From positions 20,489 to 41,659 of the forward strand of contig CAJTQH010000001.1 in the NCBI GenBank assembly GCA_910578305.1: a stretch of DNA of 21,171 nucleotides. The letters run 5' to 3'. A program made the translations under genes and the position numbers. Source of the stretch: an uncultured Muribaculaceae bacterium. GTDB taxonomy: Bacteria > Bacteroidota > Bacteroidia > Bacteroidales > Muribaculaceae. Positions 1 to 7,683 of the stretch are shown one piece after another; position 1 is the first letter of the stretch; the number at the start of each line of letters is the position of its first letter. The notes under the pieces are model-generated. The model did not search any database. It worked only from the letters and a program-made list of their open reading frames with translations, and had not been told where the DNA came from.

Positions 1-1420
1 GTTGCTGCGACGGCGTGCCGACGCTGACAGTCTGCTGCTGTTGAGGCAAGCCTTGTTTGATGGATATGCGCGGAGCCGCTATGGTGGTGGCTTGGTGAGA
101 TGCCACATTGGAAACACCGGACGATGTTCTCGGCTGTATCCGTGCTGCCGGCGCCACATGCACAGGTGCTGCCGGACGTGGAACAGACGTTGGTGAAGGC
201 TCTGGTGTCGGAGCGACATTCGAAGCCGAAGCAGTATTCGCTACAGGTTGTGCATGGGTGGCCGCCGCAGTATTTACGGCAATAGGTTTCAACTGCCCCT
301 CTCCGTTGCCGCCCTTATTGGGGGAGGGGCTGAGTAGTTGGCATATTTTTGCCAGTGTAAGTTCGACAAGGAACTGCTTGTTGGATGCCACACGATAGTT
401 CAGATCTGCGTCATTACACAGACTCATGGCTTGATACAGAAATTCCGGGGTGCATCTGACTCCGCTCTGCGCCAGCTTCTGACGCACTTCATCGCCCGCT
501 TCCACAAGATTTATTGTGGCCGGATCACGTGCCACCATCAGATCGCGAAGATAGGCAGCCAATCCGTTGATAAAAAATTGCGAGTCAAATCCATGGTCGC
601 GGATCTCTTTGTATATAACCCATGATCCGAGCACATCTCCGGACAAAAACCTGTCGAGCAAACGGTGGTAATAGTCGTAGTCGAGCACATTCAGATTGTC
701 GATAGCCGCCTGATAGGTGATGTTGCCTCCCGACGAAGCCGCCACCTGATCAAATATCGACAGTGCGTCGCGCATCGCGCCATCGGCCTTGGTGGCGATG
801 ACGTTGAGTGCCGCCGGATCGGCGGTTATACCCTCGCATTCGGCCACATGAGCCATGTGGTCGATCATGTCCTGAATGGTTATGCGATGAAAATCGTAGA
901 TCTGACATCTCGACAATATGGTGGGAATGATCTTATGCTTCTCGGTTGTGGCCAATATGAACACCACATACGACGGCGGCTCCTCAAGCGTTTTCAGAAA
1001 CGCATTGAACGCCGCGGTCGACAACATGTGCACCTCATCCACAATAAACACTCTGTAACGTCCTACCGACGGCGGCACCTGCACCTGATCGATAAGCATT
1101 CGCATGCCGTCGATGCCATTGTTTGAGGCTGCATCGAGCTCCACTATATTCATTGAGGCACCCGAATTGAAGTCGCGACACGACGCACATTCATTGCACG
1201 CCTCGCCGTCGGAGGTAAGATGTTCGCAGTTGATGGTCTTTGCGAAAATACGCGCACAGGAGGTCTTGCCCACACCGCGCGACCCGCAAAACAGATACGA
1301 GTGCGCCAGCCGGCCGGTGGCCACGGCATTTTTCAATGTGGTTGTCAGAGCCTTCTGCCCAACCACAGAGGCAAAAGTCGACGGACGGTATTTTCGTGCG
1401 GAAACTAAGTATTGTTCCAT
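1..1420 (-). CDS. dnaX: DNA polymerase III subunit gamma/tau, 5' part (runs off window)
   Basis: Clamp-loader ATPase that loads the beta sliding clamp at replication forks. The reading frame from the ATG at 1418-1420 stays open to the window edge, giving 473 residues without a stop, so the C-terminal tau part is missing. Visible: N-terminus MEQYLVSARKYRP, Walker A GSRGVGKT (46-53), a four-cysteine zinc module (C65, C75, C78, C81), Walker B with DEVH (128-131), sensor-1 ATTE (157-160), then domain III to about residue 360. From about 377 the chain is an Ala/Pro/Val/Thr/Gln-rich linker of low complexity, as expected before the tau-specific domains. Residues 364-376 (SPSPNKGGNGEGQ) are encoded by a palindromic repeat. 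It has its own promoter 16 nt upstream, separate from the kinase gene behind it. The family assignment is secure; only the 3' end is unknown. Confidence 0.96.
   Translation of the reverse strand, partial: MEQYLVSARKYRPSTFASVVGQKALTTTLKNAVATGRLAHSYLFCGSRGVGKTSCARIFAKTINCEHLTSDGEACNECASCRDFNSGASMNIVELDAASNNGIDGMRMLIDQVQVPPSVGRYRVFIVDEVHMLSTAAFNAFLKTLEEPPSYVVFILATTEKHKIIPTILSRCQIYDFHRITIQDMIDHMAHVAECEGITADPAALNVIATKADGAMRDALSIFDQVAASSGGNITYQAAIDNLNVLDYDYYHRLLDRFLSGDVLGSWVIYKEIRDHGFDSQFFINGLAAYLRDLMVARDPATINLVEAGDEVRQKLAQSGVRCTPEFLYQAMSLCNDADLNYRVASNKQFLVELTLAKICQLLSPSPNKGGNGEGQLKPIAVNTAAATHAQPVANTASASNVAPTPEPSPTSVPRPAAPVHVAPAARIQPRTSSGVSNVASHQATTIAAPRISIKQGLPQQQQTVSVGTPSQQ
295..330. repeat. Imperfect palindromic repeat inside dnaX
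   Basis: GCCCCTCTCC at 295-304 pairs with GGGGAGGGGC at 321-330 in 9 of 10 positions, around a 16-nt spacer. It is read in frame in dnaX as SPSPNKGGNGEGQ, at the join between the folded ATPase/domain III and the disordered linker. The G/C-run composition resembles short dispersed palindromes of REP type. Whether further copies exist in the genome cannot be seen here. Confidence 0.5.
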
Positions 1421-1433
1421 ATCGTGAGTTTTC

Positions 1434-1456
1434 GTCAAAGATAGTGAATCTTTGAC
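1434..1456. repeat. Perfect inverted repeat over the dnaX -7 box
   Basis: GTCAAAGAT (1434-1442), 5-nt spacer, ATCTTTGAC (1448-1456): a perfect 9-bp inverted repeat. One arm contains the -7 box, so the symmetry sits mostly in promoter DNA upstream of the expected transcript. This suits a protein-binding site better than an RNA hairpin. Chance symmetry cannot be excluded. Confidence 0.45.
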
Positions 1457-1466
1457 TCTCCCACAA
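1436..1466 (-). promoter_or_regulatory. Bacteroidota promoter of dnaX
   Basis: Read on the minus strand: TTG (1464-1466), 20 nt, then TATCTTTG (1443-1436), which fits the Bacteroidota -33/-7 pattern TTTG-N19-21-TAnnTTTG. Transcription would begin around 1429, leaving only about nine leader bases before the dnaX ATG at 1420. Confidence 0.7.
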
Positions 1467-1494
1467 TATCCGCAAAGTTAAAAAACGCCCTTTT

Positions 1495-3594
1495 TTACAT
1501 AGGAATCGTGACGATGAATCGTGCACCCGGACCCTTATATGTAGTGTCTACACGCACCGTTCCGTGCAACAGACCTGCAGACATGCGGCATATATTCAGT
1601 CCCAGCCCCGTTCCCGGCGTGAGGTTGCTCAGTTTCTCAAAACGGTCGAATATGATCTCCTCTTTGCCTGCGGGCACTCCACATCCGGTATCCTCCACTG
1701 CAAATGTAATGGTAGAGTCCGACGGATCTATCGTATATGACAGATTTACATAACCTTCTTCGGTAAACTTGGCTCCATTGTGCAGCAGATTGATCAGCAC
1801 CTGCTCCATACGCGGCATATCGGTATTGATAAGCACATCGGCATCGCCCGCGTTAAGATAATTCATCGTAACCCCCGGATTGACATGCTTTCTCACACTG
1901 TTGACAGCCACCTCACACAGCGAATTGACCGACACCGGCTCATAGCGCACTGTAATTTTGCCATTGTCGTACTGTGCTATGTCAAGCACATCATTGACCA
2001 GCATACGCAGCATATCAGCGCTGACATCTATCATATTGGCATACCGTTCCAGATATTTACGCTTATTTTCATCCACATTGTCCACTATCAGATGCGAACA
2101 TTCGACTATAGCGTTGAGAGGCGTGCGTACTTCATGGCTCATGTTATTGACAAATTCCGTCTTATGCTTGTCGGCCTTACGGGCATGATCTCGAGCCTGT
2201 ATCAGTTCACGCTGCACCCTCTGCAGATTATCGCGCTCGGACACAAGTTGCGCGTTTGACTCTGCCAGATTTCCGGATATCACACGCATGCGTCTATATA
2301 GCACAATGATGATCACAAGTACACACAGCACCACTCCGAGAGCCACAAACGCCGATATCAGCAATGTATTATGATAGCGCATCTCCTCCTCACGCGATTT
2401 CGCCGCAAGCAATCGTTGAGCATCACGCACAGCTCCGAGATCCGTGTGCAACTGCAATTCTCGTTCACGCTCAATGCTTCGATCCACAAACGCCTCCTCA
2501 AGCAGAGTGGCATAACCAAGAGCGGCATAAAGCATGGCGGAACGATCGTCAACCGCTCTCGCAGCCTTAAGCATAAGCCTATAGAGTGGCAGCCTGAACC
2601 TCGCATTGACGGGCTTATCCACCGCATCCTTCAGTCGAGTCAGAGCATTGCCATATTCTCCCCGAGCCATATTGTAATATATATTGGCTCTCTGGTTATT
2701 TGCCATGTCGGCAGCTATCACGTCATTACCAGCAGCAAGAGCGGAGATCTTGTCGTAGCATTCTTCGATCTGCGCCGGGGTCATCGACTCGTAGTTGCTT
2801 AACATTCGGCGGTAACACTGATAATAATACGGCTCGTACTGCCGGAATTTATGACCGTCGCGTACCGCAGAAGCACTCAGTTCGTCTATCACCGTGAGCA
2901 AACAACTGTCGGCTTTCAGAGCTTCTTCATGCAGTCCTGCCGCCGAATATATAACTGCGGCCTGCAGATAGTACATAGTAGTAAGTGCGTCAAGACGATA
3001 AGGAAGTTCGTCTATCATCTGTTCAAGCTCCACCATATACTGCACAAGCAGATCACCGGGCACCGATGTCTGCAAGAATCTACAGAACAGAAACTGACGT
3101 TCCACCGCACTGAACGGGTCGTAGTCGCCGGCTTCAAGACGGCCGCGGATATAATTGTGTATATATTCCTGCTTGTCACTCTCGCTGCGCATATCCATTT
3201 CCGTACTAAGCATACACAGACGCACAAACGACAGCGTGGCTTCCTGCTCCGGAGAGTCGGGCATACGCATCACATCATCGGCAAGTTCACATATGCGCTT
3301 ATAGTTTCGGCTGCTGTAGCCCGTAGCCAGACGGCGTGCCATATCAAGCTGCACGACAGTGTTTCCGGCTCTCACGGCTGTTGCATACAACCGTTCTCCG
3401 GCTTCAGGCCTATTGTCATATGTGCTTACATCAAATATATCGTAAAGCAACTTGATACTATCGGCCGGTGTTGTCTTTTTCGCAAGTTCGGTATTGAGAC
3501 TGTCTATAATTATTTTGGTACGCCGGCTGTCGATACGGCAATAAGCCGCAAAAGCCATACATACCGCCATGAGGCATAGTGTAAAGCGTTGCAT
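1495..3594 (-). CDS. Membrane sensor histidine kinase with periplasmic helical-repeat sensor
   Basis: A 699-residue two-component kinase. Domains in order: a signal peptide or N-terminal anchor (1-20), a roughly 380-residue alpha-helical periplasmic region with TPR-like spacing, a membrane helix (about 410-433, ending RR), a coiled coil (440-480), HisKA with H487 in MSHEVRTPLNAI, and HATPase_c with N606 in NLLHNGAKFT, G1 DTGCGVP (635-641), F box FDRF (649-652) and G2 GTGLGLNI (661-668). All catalytic boxes are present, so it should autophosphorylate. It ends at the HATPase domain, with no receiver or DNA-binding domain, and no response regulator gene is visible nearby. The ligand is unknown. 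It is divergent from porU across 209 bp and lies upstream of dnaX, which has its own promoter. The start was chosen because it directly precedes the hydrophobic N-terminus. Confidence 0.9.
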   Translation of the reverse strand: MQRFTLCLMAVCMAFAAYCRIDSRRTKIIIDSLNTELAKKTTPADSIKLLYDIFDVSTYDNRPEAGERLYATAVRAGNTVVQLDMARRLATGYSSRNYKRICELADDVMRMPDSPEQEATLSFVRLCMLSTEMDMRSESDKQEYIHNYIRGRLEAGDYDPFSAVERQFLFCRFLQTSVPGDLLVQYMVELEQMIDELPYRLDALTTMYYLQAAVIYSAAGLHEEALKADSCLLTVIDELSASAVRDGHKFRQYEPYYYQCYRRMLSNYESMTPAQIEECYDKISALAAGNDVIAADMANNQRANIYYNMARGEYGNALTRLKDAVDKPVNARFRLPLYRLMLKAARAVDDRSAMLYAALGYATLLEEAFVDRSIERERELQLHTDLGAVRDAQRLLAAKSREEEMRYHNTLLISAFVALGVVLCVLVIIIVLYRRMRVISGNLAESNAQLVSERDNLQRVQRELIQARDHARKADKHKTEFVNNMSHEVRTPLNAIVECSHLIVDNVDENKRKYLERYANMIDVSADMLRMLVNDVLDIAQYDNGKITVRYEPVSVNSLCEVAVNSVRKHVNPGVTMNYLNAGDADVLINTDMPRMEQVLINLLHNGAKFTEEGYVNLSYTIDPSDSTITFAVEDTGCGVPAGKEEIIFDRFEKLSNLTPGTGLGLNICRMSAGLLHGTVRVDTTYKGPGARFIVTIPM

Positions 3595-3615
3595 AACATA
3601 AGTGATTTATTCTCG

Positions 3616-3623
3616 CAAAGGTA
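3616..3623 (-). promoter_or_regulatory. Probable -7 box of the histidine kinase gene
   Basis: TACCTTTG on the minus strand matches TAnnTTTG and lies 21 nt before the kinase ATG. A convincing -33 TTTG at 19-21 nt spacing is not seen. The 10-bp palindrome just upstream may be part of its control. Confidence 0.5.
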
Positions 3624-3625
3624 AC

Positions 3626-3635
3626 GATTATAATC
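3626..3635. repeat. Palindrome GATTATAATC in the kinase promoter spacer
   Basis: A perfect 10-bp palindrome two bases upstream of the kinase -7 box, in the divergent region shared with porU. Its position suits an operator, but it is short and AT-rich, so chance is a real alternative. Confidence 0.3.
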
Positions 3636-3665
3636 AATCATCAGCGTTTTTTGTGCCAAAATGAT

Positions 3666-3673
3666 TAAATTTG
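3666..3673 (+). promoter_or_regulatory. Possible -7 box for porU
   Basis: TAAATTTG matches TAnnTTTG on the plus strand, but no TTTG lies at the right distance upstream. It would leave a leader of more than 100 nt before porU. It is the only plus-strand match noticed between the kinase and porU; the true start could lie closer to the gene. Confidence 0.3.
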
Positions 3674-3741
3674 CCATTCAGGGCTACTGTCACAAGCTTC
3701 AGCAGCAGCCGTCACACGCAATATTCAACCTTGCGCTCCGT

Positions 3742-3756
3742 TATATCAATGATATA
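3742..3756. repeat. Palindrome TATATCA-A-TGATATA upstream of porU
   Basis: Perfect 7-bp arms around a single A, 48 nt before the porU ATG, in an AT-rich stretch. It could be an operator for porU or simply AT-rich symmetry. Confidence 0.3.
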
Positions 3757-3803
3757 CATATGTCATATTTTCATATATATACAGTCACACACATCAATAT
3801 CTG

Positions 3804-6800
3804 ATGAAGCATATACACTCTCTGCTTAAATACCTGATTTTATTGTTGCCATTTATGTCGGCCACGATATCGGCTTCGGCTTTTGCGCCCGATACTTATA
3901 CTGAAACTTCGGTTCTCAATTCCGGACGCTGGATCAAAGTGAGCGTTAACACCAGTGGCATACATTTCATATCCAATTCGGCATTGCGGTCGTGGGGATT
4001 CTCATCACCCGACCGTGTACGCATCCACGGTTATGGAGGGCAACGTATATCCGACCGTCTGTCGGCCGACAACTACACCGACGATCTCCCACAGATTCCG
4101 GCTTACCGCACTGCAACAGGCATCTACTTCTATGCACAGGGGCCGGTATCCTGGAGCAATGTATCGCGCCACTACCTGCAATCGCACAACCCATACTCTC
4201 GGCTCGGCTACTATTTTCTCACCGACACCGGCGATTCCGAGCCTCTTGATGTGACATTCGAAGGTTCAGCCGACCTTCAGGCCACTCCTCAGACCTCATT
4301 TACCGAACGCATATACCACGAACAAGAACTTTCAAGCATCGGACAGACAGGCAATTGCTTCGTAGGCGAAGACTTCCGCAGCACCAGGTCGCGCGACTTC
4401 AACTTCGATCTCACCGACAAGGCTGCCGACGAAGTATGGATGCGTGTGGCATTCGCTGCCGCATCTTCAAGCGAAACATACTTCGCCACAACCGCCAACG
4501 GACGCACACTTGCCGGACGCACCCGCATATCGGCAAAAGGCGACAACGACGGCAACCGTGCCACACTCGACCAGATCTTCAACGTCGACAATAACCGTCT
4601 AACGGTCAACATCACATACACACCAGCAGGTGTGGTATCGGCGGCCAATCTCGATTTTATAACCATCAACTATACCAGAAACATAGCTCTCTACCAGGGG
4701 AAACTCGACTTTGAGGCATCATCCACATCTGTCCTTCTTAGCGGAGCCAACTCATGGACTCACGTGTGGGATGTCACTGTTCCCGGAGCCGTCAAGGGCA
4801 TGAACACTACGGCTACCGACAACGGCGTTCGCTGGACCAACCCCTACACAGGAACCAGAAGATATGTGGCATGGAATGAAACATTGTCTCTGCCCGCGCC
4901 GCAATATATCGGCACCGTAGCCAACCAGAACCTCCACGCCACCGGAATAGATGACAATCCAGACATGGTCATTATCACCGTGCGCGACTGGGCGGGAGAG
5001 GCTCAGCGCATAGCCAATCTGCACCGCAATTCATCAAACCCACTAAATGTGGCCGTAGTGGTGCAGGATGATATTTTCAATGAATTTTCATCGGGCGTCC
5101 GTGACTTCGGGGCATTCCGTCGCTTTCTCAAGATGGTATACGACCGAGGACTCGCCGCCGGACATCCGTTGCGCTACGCTCTGCTCATGGGCCGCGGATC
5201 GTATGACAACAGGGGCATTGAGTCCCGCACCACCAATTCGCGTGAGCCGCTGATGCCTTCGTGGCAGACCGATGAAAGCTTCGCCTACAACACTTCCTAC
5301 ACTTCCGATGACCTTCTGGCCATGCTCGCCGACAATTCGGGCGTCAACCTATCCAATGACAAACTCGACATAGCTGTGGGACGTATTCCCGCACGCACGC
5401 TCAATCAGGCTAAAACATACGTCGACAAACTCTATGCCTATGTAAGCGATCAGTCCCGGTCAGACTGGAAAAACCAGATGATGCTCGTGGCCGACAACGG
5501 CAACACCGGGCAATTCCTGAGAGATTCAGAAAATTTTCAGAAAGCCCTCATGCTTTATCCTGACGGACAACAGCTTGCATATACAAAAGTATATATCGAC
5601 GCGTTTCCGCTCGAAAACGGCGTATGTGTCGCCGGGCGCGAACGTCTGCACAGAATGCTCAACGAAGGCACTGTATGGCTCAACTATGTAGGCCACGGCT
5701 CCACCAACTATCTTGCATCGGAAAACGTGCTCACCACTCTTGACATAGACAACCTGTACAATCGCCGATGGCCGTTTCTCATGACAGCCACATGCTCATT
5801 CCTGCGCTGGGACTACGACGTGCCATCCGGCACAGAAAGCATGGCATTCAATCCTTCGGGAGGCATAATAGCTTCGATAGGCCCGTCGCGTAAGACTCAG
5901 ATCAGCGACAACTCAATAATAGCCGAAGCCATTGGACACCACGCATTCCGACGTGACGACGAAGGTCGATATCCCACTATAGGAGAGATTTCCATGAACA
6001 CCAAAAACGCCCTCGCAGGCAAGGGCGCCGGAATGGCCAGACTACGATTCGTGCTGCTCGGCGATCCGGCCATGCGCCTTATACTGCCCGTCAACCGCAT
6101 ACAACTCGAAACTGTCAACGGCGAAGAAGTCACTCCCGACACCCAATGCACCATCATGGCCCGCCAGACAGTAACCATCACCGGATCGGTAACGGATCCT
6201 TCAGGCAACCGCCTCAGCGACTTCAACGGCCCGGTATCCGTGACTCTTTTCGATGCCGAATACAGCACCACTTCACTTGGAGCCGATGCCGACGGCACCT
6301 CCGGCGAAGAGATAACTTTCGAGGAACAAGGCAACAAACTCTACACCGGACGGGCCATGGTGCAGAACGGAGAGTTCTCACTCACATTCGCCATGCCGTC
6401 TGAAATAGCCGACAACTTCCGGCCGGCGGCCATCAATATGTACGCATACACATCCGACGGCAATTCCGATGCCATAGGCATGTGCCGCGACATATACGTA
6501 TACGGCTACGACGAAAATGCAGCTCCGGACGACAAAGCCCCGGTCATAGACTTCGCCTACCTCAATCACGAATCGTTCACACAGGGCAGCATTGTCAACG
6601 AACAGCCTATGTTCATAGCTCAGGTTTCAGATGACACAGGCATCAACATGTCCACAGCCGGTATCGGACACCAGATGACACTGAAACTCGACGACAAGCG
6701 AACATTCAGCGATGTGTCTCTCTATTACACACCAGCCATCGACGGCTCTCCGTCCGGCACTGTGGCATATCCCATGAGCGAACTCACCGAAGGCAATCAC

Positions 6801-7193
6801 TCTCTGGCGTTCAGAGTATGGGATACATCGGGCAATTCCACTACACACATACTCAACTTCTTCGTCCAGCACGGGGCCAAACCCACCATATTTGACATCT
6901 TCACCGATGCCAATCCGGCTACCGACAAAGCCAACTTCTATGTATCGCACAACCGTCCAGATGCCACCATAACCGTCAACCTCGACATTTATGACATGGC
7001 CGGACACCGTGTATGGACATCATCCACCACCGACAGAAGCGACATGTTCCTCAGCGCTCCCATAACATGGAATCTGTGTGATATGGCGGGACGTCCGGTC
7101 ACCCGCGGCATCTACATATACCGCGCCACCGTCGTGGCTGACGGACATGAACTCGACACCAAGGCCCGACGCATCGCTGTAGCACCACGCTGA
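3804..7193 (+). CDS. porU: Type IX secretion system sortase PorU (C25 family cysteine peptidase)
   Basis: Outer-membrane gingipain-type peptidase that removes the C-terminal signal of T9SS cargo and, in Porphyromonas, attaches the cargo to A-LPS. The 1129 residues are close to the known PorU length (about 1150). Visible: a signal peptide (about 1-26, ending SASAFA), a large N-terminal beta-rich region, and the C25 catalytic core with His631 in YVGHGS and Cys664 in TATCSF. Beta-sandwich segments follow from about residue 760. The C-terminus (about 1040-1129) resembles an FlgD-type Ig fold or sorting-tail fold (LDIYDMAGHRV, RGIYIYRATV). It is transcribed alone and ends in a hairpin terminator. 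porV lies about 1 kb downstream on the other strand. Both catalytic residues are intact, so it should be active. Confidence 0.95.
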   Translation: MKHIHSLLKYLILLLPFMSATISASAFAPDTYTETSVLNSGRWIKVSVNTSGIHFISNSALRSWGFSSPDRVRIHGYGGQRISDRLSADNYTDDLPQIPAYRTATGIYFYAQGPVSWSNVSRHYLQSHNPYSRLGYYFLTDTGDSEPLDVTFEGSADLQATPQTSFTERIYHEQELSSIGQTGNCFVGEDFRSTRSRDFNFDLTDKAADEVWMRVAFAAASSSETYFATTANGRTLAGRTRISAKGDNDGNRATLDQIFNVDNNRLTVNITYTPAGVVSAANLDFITINYTRNIALYQGKLDFEASSTSVLLSGANSWTHVWDVTVPGAVKGMNTTATDNGVRWTNPYTGTRRYVAWNETLSLPAPQYIGTVANQNLHATGIDDNPDMVIITVRDWAGEAQRIANLHRNSSNPLNVAVVVQDDIFNEFSSGVRDFGAFRRFLKMVYDRGLAAGHPLRYALLMGRGSYDNRGIESRTTNSREPLMPSWQTDESFAYNTSYTSDDLLAMLADNSGVNLSNDKLDIAVGRIPARTLNQAKTYVDKLYAYVSDQSRSDWKNQMMLVADNGNTGQFLRDSENFQKALMLYPDGQQLAYTKVYIDAFPLENGVCVAGRERLHRMLNEGTVWLNYVGHGSTNYLASENVLTTLDIDNLYNRRWPFLMTATCSFLRWDYDVPSGTESMAFNPSGGIIASIGPSRKTQISDNSIIAEAIGHHAFRRDDEGRYPTIGEISMNTKNALAGKGAGMARLRFVLLGDPAMRLILPVNRIQLETVNGEEVTPDTQCTIMARQTVTITGSVTDPSGNRLSDFNGPVSVTLFDAEYSTTSLGADADGTSGEEITFEEQGNKLYTGRAMVQNGEFSLTFAMPSEIADNFRPAAINMYAYTSDGNSDAIGMCRDIYVYGYDENAAPDDKAPVIDFAYLNHESFTQGSIVNEQPMFIAQVSDDTGINMSTAGIGHQMTLKLDDKRTFSDVSLYYTPAIDGSPSGTVAYPMSELTEGNHSLAFRVWDTSGNSTTHILNFFVQHGAKPTIFDIFTDANPATDKANFYVSHNRPDATITVNLDIYDMAGHRVWTSSTTDRSDMFLSAPITWNLCDMAGRPVTRGIYIYRATVVADGHELDTKARRIAVAPR

Positions 7194-7203
7194 TCGGTGC
7201 CTG

Positions 7204-7227
7204 TCCGTGTAAAAAAACACGGATTTT
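7204..7227 (+). terminator. Rho-independent terminator after porU
   Basis: TCCGTGT (7204-7210) pairs perfectly with ACACGGA (7217-7223) across a six-A loop, followed by TTTT, 11 nt after the porU stop. It separates porU from the small gene that follows. Confidence 0.65.
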
Positions 7228-7261
7228 AAGATGTGTGGCATGTGAATTTGAAAAAAAGTAG

Positions 7262-7269
7262 TAACTTTG
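7262..7269 (+). promoter_or_regulatory. -7 box of the mini-CTD gene
   Basis: TAACTTTG matches TAnnTTTG and lies 24 nt before the chosen ATG at 7293. With the porU terminator just upstream, this supports separate transcription of the small gene. The -33 element is not clear. Confidence 0.55.
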
Positions 7270-7292
7270 AGGGATTATTAGGCCTCAAAGTT
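7263..7292. repeat. Perfect 10-bp inverted repeat between -7 box and ATG
   Basis: AACTTTGAGG (7263-7272), 10-nt spacer, CCTCAAAGTT (7283-7292). The left arm overlaps the -7 box and the right arm ends exactly against the ATG at 7293. Its spacing spans the expected transcription start, so it looks like a dimer-binding operator rather than an RNA stem. Confidence 0.5.
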
Positions 7293-7625
7293 ATGAAATT
7301 ACGCAGATTGCTCACCCTGATAGTGGCATTGCTGGCTGTCTTGCCGGCAGCCTACGGTGCATCTTCCTGGGAAGAAGTCGACCGTCTGCCAGGTCCTCCG
7401 GTAGAGCAGCACGCAGAGGCGCTCCAGGACGATGCTTTCACAATGGTAGCCGACGGATATGTGTATATCGCAGTACGCCAGCGCACCACCGTCAAGATAT
7501 TCACCATATTGGGCCAGCTTATAGTACAAGACACGCTCCAGCCCGGCATCTACCGATACAAACTGTCGACCAGGGGCATATATCTGCTCAAACTGGGTGC
7601 GGCCACACGACGCGTCACCGTATAA
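7293..7625 (+). CDS. Small secreted protein made of a T9SS-type C-terminal domain
   Basis: 110 residues. A clear signal peptide (1-22: MKLRRLL, hydrophobic core, AAYGA) is followed by an acidic linker (about 23-50) and a C-terminal beta fold (about 53-110). The last part has the pattern of a Por secretion tail: VKIFTILGQLI, a Gly-containing turn, then RGIYLLKLG and a terminal RRVTV. There is no room for a cargo domain, so the protein is a sorting tail with almost nothing attached. An upstream in-frame ATG at 7233 would put 20 extra residues before the signal peptide and would lie upstream of the -7 box, so 7293 is preferred. It sits between porU and the convergent ispF/porV pair. A role as a minimal T9SS substrate, competitor or signal is inference. 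A remnant of a degraded larger cargo gene is the main alternative. Confidence 0.7.
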   Translation: MKLRRLLTLIVALLAVLPAAYGASSWEEVDRLPGPPVEQHAEALQDDAFTMVADGYVYIAVRQRTTVKIFTILGQLIVQDTLQPGIYRYKLSTRGIYLLKLGAATRRVTV

Positions 7626-7641
7626 GACAAAACTGAGTACG

Positions 7642-7670
7642 TGATACCACTCTCAGCCTCAACGGTATCA
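7642..7670. terminator. Possible hairpin between convergent genes
   Basis: TGATACC (7642-7648) and GGTATCA (7664-7670) form a perfect 7-bp stem with a 15-nt loop between the ends of the mini-CTD gene and ispF. There is no U-tract after the stem on either strand, so it is not a canonical intrinsic terminator. Only the position supports termination. Confidence 0.25.
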
Positions 7671-7683
7671 ATAAAAAATCCAG

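Noticed and set aside
665..1126. Plus-strand open frame of 153 codons across dnaX
   Set aside because: The minus strand here encodes the conserved DnaX ATPase core. The plus-strand product is His/Arg-rich with no recognisable motif.
1478..1497. A-run/CGCCC/T-run near the kinase stop as an intrinsic terminator
   Set aside because: The possible stem is only A-T pairs around a GGGCG loop, too weak to call.
1191..1526. Minus-strand open frame of 111 codons spanning the dnaX start and the kinase end
   Set aside because: It is out of frame with DnaX, overlaps both real genes and the dnaX promoter, and has no family features.
2851..3579. A 242-codon open frame on the plus strand, antisense to the kinase
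   Set aside because: It lies wholly inside the kinase gene, which has complete family motifs. Its translation is Cys/His-rich without any domain pattern, as expected of a reverse-strand shadow.
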